Shown: positions 1 to 5,431 of the stretch, piece after piece | Position numbering within the stretch: the first letter of the stretch is position 1 | Layout: the number at the start of each line of letters is the position of its first letter | Assembly: GCA_011321895.1 (NCBI GenBank) | Contig: DROK01000049.1 | Coordinates: forward strand, 1-7,742 | Length of the DNA stretch: 7,742 bases | Direction of reading: 5' to 3' | Source: Thermodesulfatator atlanticus | GTDB taxonomy: Bacteria; Desulfobacterota; Thermodesulfobacteria; Thermodesulfobacteriales; Thermodesulfatatoraceae | Translations under genes and position numbers: made by a program | Notes under the pieces: model-generated | Seen by the model: only the letters and a program-made list of their open reading frames with translations | What the model was told of the DNA's origin: nothing | Databases searched by the model: none

Positions 1-960
1 AAGGATTTGCCAAAACTCATGGGCCAGAGAGACAAAACCCAGCTTGCGCAAGGTCTTCGGGTCTATCAGGGAACCTTCAAGGCCGTATCTGGCGGCCTGC
101 CATTTTCCGTAAGCAATGGCTTCGTATGGTATACCCGGTGGCGGTTTGCTTTCCGAAAGCCAGAAGGCCAGGGTCTGAATGAGGGCCACGATTACCAGGA
201 GGTCTTCGAAACGGCCGGGGACGTCACATATTCTCACTTCCACGGTGCCGAATTCGGGCTTAAGCCTGATGTCCCACCAGAGATCACGAAAAGATGAGAT
301 GATACCGCGGCTTTTTAAAAAGTTGAGCAGGGTCTCGTATTCCTCCCAGGAAGCAAAACTGCGGGGAAGCCCCGCCAGGGGAAGCGCTTCAAAGAGTTTG
401 GTGCGGTAGGAGTGAAAACCCGTCCTTTCCCCCTCGTAAAAGGGAGAGGAGGTGCTCAGGGCCAACAAGAGGGGGAGATAGGGACGCAAAAGGTTGTAGA
501 CCTTGAGGGCGGTTTCCTGATCCGGCATGCCCACGTGGACGTGCAGTCCCTGGGCGATAAAACGGCGCCCCACCAGTTGCAGTTCCTCAAAAATTTTAAG
601 GTAACGTTTTTTGCGCCAAACCGGTTGTTCTTTGGCCAGAGAAAAGGGATGAAGACTAAGGGGCAAAAGACAAAGACCTTTTGGCCGGGCTAAGGCAGCC
701 AGTTCTTTGAGCGCGTTCTCGATAAAAGAGGCCACCTCGTCCAGGTTCCGGCAAACCGGGGTCACCAGCTCCAGCATCGATTGGTAGGCCTCAGGTTTGA
801 CCCAGCACTTAAGCCTTGGAGGCAACGAGGCCAAAAATGCGGGGCCTTTAGGGGTAAGGGCCAGGGTGTGGGCCTCGACAACCTCGAGCTCGAGTTCCAC
901 CCCTAAAGTGAAGGGGGCGCTCTTCTTAAAGTCTATTTTTTCGTAAGTGGGTAAGGGCAG
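1..960 (-). CDS. YbdK-type carboxylate-amine ligase (glutamate-cysteine ligase family 2), C-terminus cut by window edge
   Basis: Reading the minus strand from 960 to 1 gives 320 uninterrupted codons that run off the left edge. The translation matches GCS2/YbdK proteins, ATP-dependent enzymes that join the gamma-carboxylate of glutamate to an amine such as cysteine. Motifs counted from the CTG start are: PFTLGVELELE at about 16-26 (metal/ATP-site acidic residues), SMLELVTPVCRNLDE at 61-75, LHVHVG at 139-144, ALSTSSPFYEG at 167-177, and WWDIRLKPEFGTVEVR at 228-243. E. coli YbdK has about 370 residues, so roughly 50 are missing. There is no ATG, GTG or TTG between the upstream in-frame stop (976-978) and the PFTLG motif. 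CTG at 960-958 is the best start: it has GAGGTG seven bases upstream and yields an LPLPTYEK beginning resembling the MPLPDF of YbdK. The gene overlaps the end of the M20 gene by 35 bases, so the two are likely co-transcribed and coupled. The true substrate cannot be told. Family call is strong; the start is an inference. Confidence 0.9.
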   Translation of the reverse strand, partial: MPLPTYEKIDFKKSAPFTLGVELELEVVEAHTLALTPKGPAFLASLPPRLKCWVKPEAYQSMLELVTPVCRNLDEVASFIENALKELAALARPKGLCLLPLSLHPFSLAKEQPVWRKKRYLKIFEELQLVGRRFIAQGLHVHVGMPDQETALKVYNLLRPYLPLLLALSTSSPFYEGERTGFHSYRTKLFEALPLAGLPRSFASWEEYETLLNFLKSRGIISSFRDLWWDIRLKPEFGTVEVRICDVPGRFEDLLVIVALIQTLAFWLSESKPPPGIPYEAIAYGKWQAARYGLEGSLIDPKTLRKLGFVSLAHEFWQIL

Positions 961-2086
961 TTTTAGCCACCTCAGCTAAAAATTTGGCCCCGATAGGTAA
1001 GACGGCTTCGTCAAAATCGAATTTGGGGCTGTGGGCCGGGACGTTTTCAAGCCCTTGCTTTACGGCCCCGAAACGTACGAAACAGCCTGGCACGTGTTTC
1101 AGATAAAATGCAAAATCTTCTCCCCCAAGGCTTGGGTGCGGCTGCTGACAAAGCCCCTTTTCCCCTACCACCGCCACCGCAGCCTGTTTGGCTATTTTAG
1201 CCGCTTCTGCGTCGTTGATCACCGGAGGATAGCCTTCTTTTATCTCCACCTCCAGCCGGGCCCGGTAAAGGTGGGCCAGCCCCTGGGCCATACGCTTAAT
1301 ACTTTTGATGATTCGCTCCCTTACTTTGGGATCAGTAGACCTGATGGTGCCTTCCAGGAGAGCCTCTTCGGCGATTACGTTGTGGGCCGTACCCGCCTGA
1401 AAACGTCCTACCGTGATTACCGAAGGGTGGGCCGGGTTAATTTCCCGGGAAATGATGGTTTGCAGGTTCATTACGAGCAAGGCCCCGCAGACCACAGCGT
1501 CCACCGCCTCGTGCGGCCAGGCCGCGTGCCCCCCTTTACCGGTGATACGGACTTTAAAGGTGTCGGTAAAGGCACAGATCAGGCCTTCGTTTACCGCAAT
1601 CTCACCCACCCGGAAGTGGCGATCGATATGGCCCCCGAAGATGAAAGAGACCCCCTCCAGCACTCCTTCTTTGATCATGGCCAGGGCCCCGGCCCCTTTT
1701 TCTTCCGCCGGCTGAAAAATAAGACGCACCCTGCCCGGAGGGGGATTTTCTTTTAAAAGGTAGGCGGCCCCGAGCAACATGGCCACGTGACCGTCGTGAC
1801 CACAGGCGTGCATTACCCCTGGAATGCGGGAGGCAAAAGGAAGCCCCGTTTCTTCGGATAAAGGCAGGGCGTCCATGTCCGCCCGCAGGGCCACGAGAGG
1901 GCCATCCTGGCCTAACTCCGCCACCACCCCGGTCTTGGCCAGCCCCGTTTGATAGGGAAGCCCTAGCTTTTCGAGTTCTCCGGCGATCAGGGCGCTGGTG
2001 CGGTACTCCTGGTAAGCCAGTTCAGGGTGGGCGTGCAGGCGCCGTCTGATGTCCACTAACCATTGGTAAAATTCCTTTTCCGTCAT
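926..2086 (-). CDS. M20D family metallo-amidohydrolase (aminoacylase / N-acyl amino acid or peptide hydrolase)
   Basis: This 386-residue cytoplasmic enzyme belongs to the M20D group (hippurate hydrolase, IAA-amino acid hydrolase, N-acetyldiaminopimelate deacetylase), which removes acyl groups from amino acids with a two-metal centre. The start is family-typical (RRRLHAHPELAYQEY at 14-28). Visible active-site elements are DMDALP at 70-75, MHACGHDGH at 92-100 with metal ligands Cys95 and His97, PAEE at 126-129 (catalytic base and ligand), His153 in GGHID, the dimerisation-domain GKGGHAAWPHEAVDAV at 183-198, GGEDFAFY at 321-328, and the last metal-ligand candidate His352 in AHSPKF. Length is normal and nothing is broken. 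The ATG at 2086 is the only good start, because a stop lies a few codons upstream; its ribosome site is weak. It is the first gene of a pair with the ligase, which starts inside its 3' end. The exact substrate cannot be assigned; an acyl- or gamma-glutamyl-amino acid would suit the neighbour, but that is speculation. Confidence 0.93.
   Translation of the reverse strand: MTEKEFYQWLVDIRRRLHAHPELAYQEYRTSALIAGELEKLGLPYQTGLAKTGVVAELGQDGPLVALRADMDALPLSEETGLPFASRIPGVMHACGHDGHVAMLLGAAYLLKENPPPGRVRLIFQPAEEKGAGALAMIKEGVLEGVSFIFGGHIDRHFRVGEIAVNEGLICAFTDTFKVRITGKGGHAAWPHEAVDAVVCGALLVMNLQTIISREINPAHPSVITVGRFQAGTAHNVIAEEALLEGTIRSTDPKVRERIIKSIKRMAQGLAHLYRARLEVEIKEGYPPVINDAEAAKIAKQAAVAVVGEKGLCQQPHPSLGGEDFAFYLKHVPGCFVRFGAVKQGLENVPAHSPKFDFDEAVLPIGAKFLAEVAKTALTHLRKNRL
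968..973 (-). promoter_or_regulatory. Shine-Dalgarno sequence for the CTG-started ligase
   Basis: On the minus strand GAGGTG (973-968) lies seven bases before CTG at 960-958, inside the 3' end of the M20 gene. It decides the start: the only other candidates are CTG at 975, which overlaps this site, ATA at 936, and GTG at 900, which would delete the conserved PFTLG strand. Confidence 0.6.
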
Positions 2087-2106
2087 GAAGTGAAAATTTT
2101 ACCGCA

Positions 2107-2135
2107 TGCCGGGTTTCAGGAAAACTTTTCCGGCA
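2107..2135 (-). repeat. Hairpin just upstream of the M20 gene (possible leader structure)
   Basis: TGCCGG (2107-2112) pairs with CCGGCA (2130-2135), and the stem continues with GTTT (2113-2116) and AAAC (2122-2125) around a five-base loop, leaving TTTT as a bulge. An alternative nested palindrome, GGAAAA-C-TTTTCC (2119-2131), uses the same bases, so two exclusive folds are possible. It lies 21-49 bases before the M20 start codon. No T-tract follows on either strand, so it does not look like a terminator. A role in the M20 mRNA leader is inference. Confidence 0.4.
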
Positions 2136-2170
2136 GGCCAAGTTTGGGTAGTTGCGTCTTAATAATCCTG

Positions 2171-2188
2171 AAAAATTAAATAATTTTT
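2171..2188. repeat. Perfect 18-bp palindrome in the divergent control region
   Basis: AAAAATTA (2171-2178) and TAATTTTT (2181-2188) are exact reverse complements separated by AA. The site lies between the divergent M20 and response-regulator genes and directly abuts a second inverted repeat at 2189-2210. It could be an operator for a dimeric regulator. The all-AT composition makes chance occurrence more likely than for a mixed-base palindrome. Confidence 0.45.
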
Positions 2189-2204
2189 AGGTCTAAATTT
2201 TCAA
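2177..2204 (-). promoter_or_regulatory. Weak candidate promoter for the M20-ligase pair
   Basis: On the minus strand TTGAAA (2204-2199, five of six bases of the -35 consensus) is followed after 16 bases by TATTTA (2182-2177, three of six of the -10 consensus). It would start transcription about 80 bases before the M20 start codon and place the 2107-2135 hairpin in the leader. The -10 match is poor. Confidence 0.25.
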
Positions 2205-2210
2205 AGACCT
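2189..2210. repeat. Inverted repeat AGGTCT-N10-AGACCT, operator candidate
   Basis: AGGTCT (2189-2194) and AGACCT (2205-2210) are exact 6-bp inverted arms with a 10-base spacer, giving half-sites whose centres are 16 bp apart, roughly one and a half helical turns. It touches the 18-bp palindrome at 2171-2188. Its spacer contains a -35-like TTGAAA for the minus strand, so a bound protein could block M20 transcription. The dyad is seen directly; its function is inferred. Confidence 0.4.
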
Positions 2211-2325
2211 TAAACATAAAATTTGATTTCCATTTGTCCCAGTAAATTCCTCAAAAATATCGGATTTGGCCTCTTTTTAAGGTTTGCCTCCTTTCCGGGA
2301 ATTTAGTAAGGCCTAACCCAAATCG

Positions 2326-2334
2326 TGTTATATT
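2326..2334 (+). promoter_or_regulatory. Extended -10 promoter candidate for the response regulator cluster
   Basis: TGTTATATT contains TATATT (five of six of the -10 consensus) preceded by the TG of an extended -10 element. No recognisable -35 lies 16-18 bases upstream, which extended -10 promoters can tolerate. Transcription would begin near 2341, leaving a leader of only about a dozen bases, almost on top of the ribosome site at 2340-2346. A promoter further upstream in the AT-rich gap is an alternative. Confidence 0.35.
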
Positions 2335-2353
2335 TTGCGGGAGGGGCTAGTAA

Positions 2354-2716
2354 ATGAAAAAGGTTCTAATTGTAGAGGATGAGGGAAGCGTTCTCGAAAT
2401 TTTAACGGAATTCTTCAGTTTGCTGGGTTTTTCTGTGCGAGAGGCCCGGGACGGAGAAGAGGCCCTTTTAGCCCTCCAAGAAGGACCATATACTCTCTTT
2501 GTTTTGGATGTTAGACTACCCAAGATGGACGGTTTCACGCTGGCGGAAAAAATTAGGGAACAGGAGCCCAAAACTCCGATCATTTTTCTAACCGGACTGA
2601 TCAACGAAGGGACCCGTGAACGGGCGCAGAAGATTCCGCACGCTTATTATTTGCGCAAACCCGTCACCTTTGAAGAATTGCAGAAAACCTTAACGACGGT
2701 AGGAGTCTTTGGATGA
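2354..2716 (+). CDS. Stand-alone receiver-domain response regulator (CheY-like)
   Basis: This 120-residue protein is a complete phosphoacceptor receiver domain with no output domain, expected in the cytoplasm. Landmarks are the acidic pair Glu8-Asp9, the phosphorylation site Asp52 in FVLDVRLPKMDG, the switch residue Thr80 in IIFLTG, and Lys102-Pro103 in LRKPV. After the last helix only a few residues remain, so signalling must go through protein contacts. The ATG at 2354 is preceded by GGAGGGG (2340-2346) seven bases upstream. The stop overlaps the start of the lytic transglycosylase as ATGA (2713-2716), indicating translational coupling. No histidine kinase is present in the window, so the input is unknown. 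Whether it controls the wall enzyme behind it is inference from position only. Confidence 0.95.
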   Translation: MKKVLIVEDEGSVLEILTEFFSLLGFSVREARDGEEALLALQEGPYTLFVLDVRLPKMDGFTLAEKIREQEPKTPIIFLTGLINEGTRERAQKIPHAYYLRKPVTFEELQKTLTTVGVFG

Positions 2717-3552
2717 GGAAATATATTTGGCCCTGTCTGTTTTTTTTCCTCTGGAACACCCCGGTCTGGGGGGCTGATTTTTCTCCCCTGATCTCGGCCT
2801 TGGCGGCCCGGGGCTACGATGAGGCATATTTAAAGCAACTTTTTTCTCGCCAAGAGGTAAGGTTCCTGCCGGAAATTATGCCCAAGAAGCTCCTGCACGA
2901 CGAATACAAACTAAATTACGCCCAATTTTTGCGGCCTGAACGCGTAGAAAGGGCCCAAAAATTTCTTAAAAAGCACCAAAGTCTTCTTACGGCCCTCGAA
3001 GAAAGGTTCGGGGTGCCCAAAGAGGTCCTGGTGGCCATGTTTTTGGTAGAAACCGACCTGGGGCGTTACCCTGGCCGTTACCGTACTTTCAACGTGTTGG
3101 CCAGCATGGCCCTTTCGAGCAACTGGGAACAGGTAAGGTCTTATTTACCAGCGGGCCTCTCTGCCGAAGAGGAGGCCCGGCTCAAGGCCTTTATGGCGCG
3201 CCGGGCCAAATGGGCCCTTAAGGAACTGGCGGCCCTCCTTACCTATTGCCGTAAAAATGGTCTGGACCCACTGGCCATCAAAGGATCGATCTTCGGGGCC
3301 TTTGGTCTGCCCCAATTCGTCCCCTCAAGCGTGTTACACTACGGCTACGATTGGGACGGAGACGGCAGAGTGGACCTGTTTTCCTTGGAAGACGCCCTGG
3401 CCAGTATGGCCAATTATTTGGCCGCTCACGGCTGGCAGAAGGCGAAAGACCAGGAGGCCAAGCTCAGGGTTATTAAGACCTATAACCACAGCCAACCCTA
3501 CGCGGAAACCGTCCTCAGGATAGCGGAAAGGCTTAGTAGTGCCGGCGGATAA
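2713..3552 (+). CDS. mltB: Secreted MltB-like lytic murein transglycosylase
   Basis: This enzyme cleaves the MurNAc-GlcNAc bond of peptidoglycan, forming 1,6-anhydro-MurNAc ends, in the periplasm. The 279-residue product has a signal peptide at 1-20 (basic start, hydrophobic FFFLW core, probable cut after VWG). Cys8 is not in a lipobox, so a soluble rather than lipid-anchored form is expected. The SLT_2/MltB domain spans about 25-275: catalytic Glu113 in FLVETDLG, FNVLASMAL at 126-134, IKGSIFGAFGLPQFVPSS at 189-206, a calcium-binding EF-hand-like loop DWDGDGRVDL at 213-222, and ANYLAAHGW at 233-241. The insert at about 136-185 (helical, charged) is longer than in E. coli MltB but, as I recall, occurs in delta-proteobacterial relatives. 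No separate peptidoglycan-binding domain is present. AGGAG (2701-2705) lies seven bases before the ATG, inside the response regulator gene. The 3' end overlaps the next gene by 14 bases. Confidence 0.92.
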   Translation: MRKYIWPCLFFFLWNTPVWGADFSPLISALAARGYDEAYLKQLFSRQEVRFLPEIMPKKLLHDEYKLNYAQFLRPERVERAQKFLKKHQSLLTALEERFGVPKEVLVAMFLVETDLGRYPGRYRTFNVLASMALSSNWEQVRSYLPAGLSAEEEARLKAFMARRAKWALKELAALLTYCRKNGLDPLAIKGSIFGAFGLPQFVPSSVLHYGYDWDGDGRVDLFSLEDALASMANYLAAHGWQKAKDQEAKLRVIKTYNHSQPYAETVLRIAERLSSAGG

Positions 3553-4711
3553 AGAAGAACTTCGGGCCCGCATAAAAAAACTGGCCACCGCTCTGGTACA
3601 GACAGGGCTTGACGCCGCCCTTATCCGGTTTCCGCTTCATATCTTTTATTTCGCCGGGGTTTTTGTAGATGGTCACCTGGTAATTACCGAGCGGGCCGAG
3701 GCCTTTCTGCTGGTTTACCGTACCCTGGGACGGCCGGAAAAAAGTCCCGTAGCCGAAGAAATCCCCTTCCGTTCTTTAAGGAAACTGCCTGCTTTTTTAA
3801 AAGACCTCGGGCTTCATAATCTGGGCCTGGAAGAGGAAAGGCTTCCGCACGCCCTTTTTAAAAGATACCAGCAGCTCCTTACGGATTTTTCCTTGGCGGA
3901 CGTAAGCCCCTTGGTGCGGCAAATCCGCAGCGTAAAAAGCCCTTACGAGATCTCCTGCCTCAAGCAGGCGGCCCGGCTCCTGGCCGAAGCCCTGGCAGCC
4001 TTTCTCCCCCGCCTAAAACCCGGGCTCTCTGAGTTAGAGGCCGCCGGCCTCCTGGAGGCGGAGCTGCGCAAGCGGGGGCACCCGGCCCTTACCCGGACGT
4101 CAGGTTTTGGCCAGGAACTGGCTTACGGTCACCTGCTTGCAGGCAAAGAGGCCACCGTGCCCGCTTATACCACCACCGGTCAGGGGGGACTCGGGGTCTG
4201 GGGTTTCCCTCAAGGGCCTTCTGAGAAAAAGATCGGCCTTAACGAGCCCATTCTTATCGATTACGCGGGCTGGTTTGAAGGATACCTGGTGGACCAGAGC
4301 CGGGTCTTTTATTTCGGCCAGTTGCCCCCCCGGGCCCATGAGATTTACGAAAAGATAGATTTCATCCTGCAAGAGATAGAAAAGATGTTACAGCCCGGGA
4401 CCTCAGGGGCAGAAATTTACCAAAAGGCCTTGTCTTTGGCGGCCGACAACGGTCTTTCCCCGTTTTTTATGGCTCACGGTCCGGAAAAGGTGCCCTTTAT
4501 CGGACACGGAGTAGGCCTTGAAATTGACGAATGGCCCCCTATCGCCCAAGTGGACGTTGCTCTGCAAGAAGGCATGGTCATCGCCCTGGAACCCAAGTGT
4601 CACGTCCCGGGGCTTGGGGTTATCGGGGTGGAGGATACTTACCTGATCACTTCCTCAGGCCCGGAGCGGCTTACCGTCTTCCCTCGGGGGCTTCAAAGAC
4701 TAAATTTTTAG
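3539..4711 (+). CDS. M24 family metallopeptidase (Xaa-Pro dipeptidase/aminopeptidase type)
   Basis: This 390-residue cytoplasmic enzyme is expected to hydrolyse Xaa-Pro bonds in small peptides with two metal ions. A creatinase-like N-terminal domain (about 1-130) is followed by the family linker IRSVKSPYEISCLKQA (129-144) and the pita-bread catalytic domain (about 145-385). All five metal ligands are visible: Asp241 (LIDYAG), Asp252 (LVDQSR), His323 (IGHGVGLEIDEWP), Glu351 (ALEPK) and Glu365 (GVEDTYLIT). It starts with GTG at 3539, with GGAAAGG (3525-3531) seven bases upstream, and overlaps the end of the transglycosylase gene by 14 bases. It is therefore probably the third cistron of the response-regulator cluster. 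Prolidase and aminopeptidase P are hard to separate by eye; the rather short N-terminal domain favours a PepQ/YpdF-like enzyme. No convincing terminator follows it. Confidence 0.93.
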   Translation: MPADKEELRARIKKLATALVQTGLDAALIRFPLHIFYFAGVFVDGHLVITERAEAFLLVYRTLGRPEKSPVAEEIPFRSLRKLPAFLKDLGLHNLGLEEERLPHALFKRYQQLLTDFSLADVSPLVRQIRSVKSPYEISCLKQAARLLAEALAAFLPRLKPGLSELEAAGLLEAELRKRGHPALTRTSGFGQELAYGHLLAGKEATVPAYTTTGQGGLGVWGFPQGPSEKKIGLNEPILIDYAGWFEGYLVDQSRVFYFGQLPPRAHEIYEKIDFILQEIEKMLQPGTSGAEIYQKALSLAADNGLSPFFMAHGPEKVPFIGHGVGLEIDEWPPIAQVDVALQEGMVIALEPKCHVPGLGVIGVEDTYLITSSGPERLTVFPRGLQRLNF

Positions 4712-4712
4712 T

Positions 4713-4741
4713 TGACCTGACCCGACTTTTAACCTAAGAAA
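4713..4741 (+). promoter_or_regulatory. Weak candidate promoter for the HU gene
   Basis: TTGACC (4713-4718, five of six of the -35 consensus) is followed after 17 bases by TAAGAA (4736-4741, three of six of the -10 consensus). It lies immediately after the M24 stop codon. A nucleoid protein is likely to have its own strong promoter, but the -10 match is weak and TATTTT at 4754-4759 is an alternative without a good -35. Confidence 0.25.
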
Positions 4742-4782
4742 CTGTAAAGGTCTTTATTTTAAAAGCATTCGAACATTTCACT

Positions 4783-4790
4783 AAGGAGGT
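4783..4790 (+). promoter_or_regulatory. Near-perfect ribosome binding site of the HU gene
   Basis: AAGGAGGT is complementary to the 16S rRNA 3' end over eight bases and sits five bases before the ATG at 4796. It is by far the strongest such site in the window and fits an abundant DNA-binding protein. Confidence 0.85.
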
Positions 4791-4795
4791 AGTCT

Positions 4796-5068
4796 ATGAA
4801 TAAGGCGGAATTGGTAAACAAAATGGCTGAAATCGCGGATCTCCCCAAAGTTACCGCAGAAAAAGCCCTCAACGCCTTTATGGAAGCCGTGACCGAGGCC
4901 TTGAAGGCCGGGGACAAGGTGACTTTGGTGGGTTTTGGGACCTTCATGGTGGTAGAAAGGGCGGAGAGAATGGGGCGTAACCCGCGTACCGGAGAGCAGA
5001 TAAAAATCCCGGCCCGAAAGGTGGTCAAATTCAAGCCGGGAAGCAAACTGGAAGAGGCTATCAGTTAA
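4796..5068 (+). CDS. hup: Histone-like DNA-binding protein HU
   Basis: This 90-residue protein is a full-length HU/IHF family subunit that binds and bends DNA without strict sequence specificity as a dimer in the nucleoid. The N-terminal helices ([12 protein letters not shown], then [18 protein letters not shown] at 19-36) form the dimer core. GFGTF (46-50) and the beta-arm signature [16 protein letters not shown] (60-75) include Pro63, the residue that intercalates into DNA. The C-terminus ([14 protein letters not shown]) is typical. The single-copy context and lack of IHF-specific features favour HU over IHF. The strong ribosome site at 4783-4790 suggests high expression. It stands alone between the M24 gene (84-base gap) and the converging minus-strand pair, and ends just before a hairpin terminator. 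Confidence 0.95.
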   Translation: MNKAELVNKMAEIADLPKVTAEKALNAFMEAVTEALKAGDKVTLVGFGTFMVVERAERMGRNPRTGEQIKIPARKVVKFKPGSKLEEAIS

Positions 5069-5105
5069 AAAAGCAGAGGGGCTCTAGCCCCTCCTTTCCA
5101 TTTTT
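5067..5105. terminator. Bidirectional intrinsic terminator between converging genes
   Basis: GAGGGGCT (5076-5083) and AGCCCCTC (5086-5093) form an eight-base inverted repeat with two bases between (a four-base loop is more realistic). On the minus strand the hairpin is followed after TGC by six T residues (plus-strand A run 5067-5072), a good intrinsic terminator. On the plus strand a broken T-rich run including TTTTT at 5101-5105 follows, a weaker signal ending HU transcription. The TAG stop of the minus-strand 115-residue gene (5086-5084) lies in the loop and the stem encodes its last residues. Confidence 0.75.
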
Positions 5106-5431
5106 ACCCCTGCAAGGGCAAACAGTTTCTTGGCCAGGTCCAGTAAAAAGATCTTCTGTTCCGGTGTGGCCGGGCTAATACAATCGCAGCGTACCCGGTT
5201 AAAATTGCGCACCAAAAACTCAAAACTGATAAAGTCTTCCCCTATTTCGATGGCGAAATAGTGGGGGCCGCAGCTTTCCCGATGGGCCTTTTGTACAGGG
5301 GCCAGATATCTTTCAGGGATTTCGACCCAGAAAAGGCCCCCCACCGCCGAGGGCTGGGTTTCCCGCTGCAGGACTTCTTCTAACTTTCTGACTTCTTCTT
5401 TGGTCAATTTGTCCACGGTGAACTGCATCAC
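5084..5431 (-). CDS. Conserved-looking 115-residue protein with Cys/His pairs, function unknown
   Basis: I do not recognise a named function. The predicted soluble protein has no signal peptide or membrane segment. It starts with a charged helix (about 8-24, KEEVRKLEEVLQRE), followed by an alternating beta-like core (LFWVEIPERYLAP at 33-45, HYFAIEIGEDFISFEFLVR at 57-75) and a C-terminal helix (EQKIFLLDLAKKLFALAG at 91-108). Cys54 with His50 and His57 (HRESCGPH) and the pair Cys82/Cys84 (RCDC) could make a metal site or a redox pair; this is inference. GTG at 5431 and ATG at 5428 are both possible starts. The ATG overlaps the stop of the upstream fusion gene as TGATG, with the G-rich site AGGAAGGGG before it, so the two are almost surely coupled. 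I have a recollection of similar proteins in delta-proteobacteria, unverified. The end lies inside the terminator hairpin. Confidence 0.8.
   Translation of the reverse strand: MMQFTVDKLTKEEVRKLEEVLQRETQPSAVGGLFWVEIPERYLAPVQKAHRESCGPHYFAIEIGEDFISFEFLVRNFNRVRCDCISPATPEQKIFLLDLAKKLFALAGVKMERRG

Noticed and set aside
7..693. Three plus-strand open frames at the left end
   Set aside because: They overlap the minus-strand ligase frame, which carries conserved GCS2 motifs throughout; the plus-strand translations are low-information and overlap one another.
1031..1756. Long plus-strand open frame (241 codons) opposite the M20 gene
   Set aside because: Its translation shows no family motif and it lies fully antisense to an intact M20D enzyme with all catalytic motifs; it is a by-product of codon bias.
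2266..2290. Sigma-54-like TTGGCC ... TTTGCC upstream of the response regulator
   Set aside because: The GG and GC doublets are about 16 bases apart instead of the required 10, so it cannot be a -24/-12 promoter.
2713..2800. Lipoprotein signal (Cys8) in the transglycosylase
   Set aside because: The residues before Cys8 are IWP, not a lipobox, and the hydrophobic core follows the Cys rather than preceding it; a standard signal peptide fits better.
4701..4712. CTAAA-TT-TTTAG palindrome over the M24 stop codon
   Set aside because: It is a short AT-rich chance palindrome with too small a loop to act as a hairpin.
4745..4760. TAAAG-GT-CTTTA followed by ATTTT after the M24 gene, as a terminator
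   Set aside because: The stem is five bases and AT-rich with an impossible two-base loop; it would not be stable enough.
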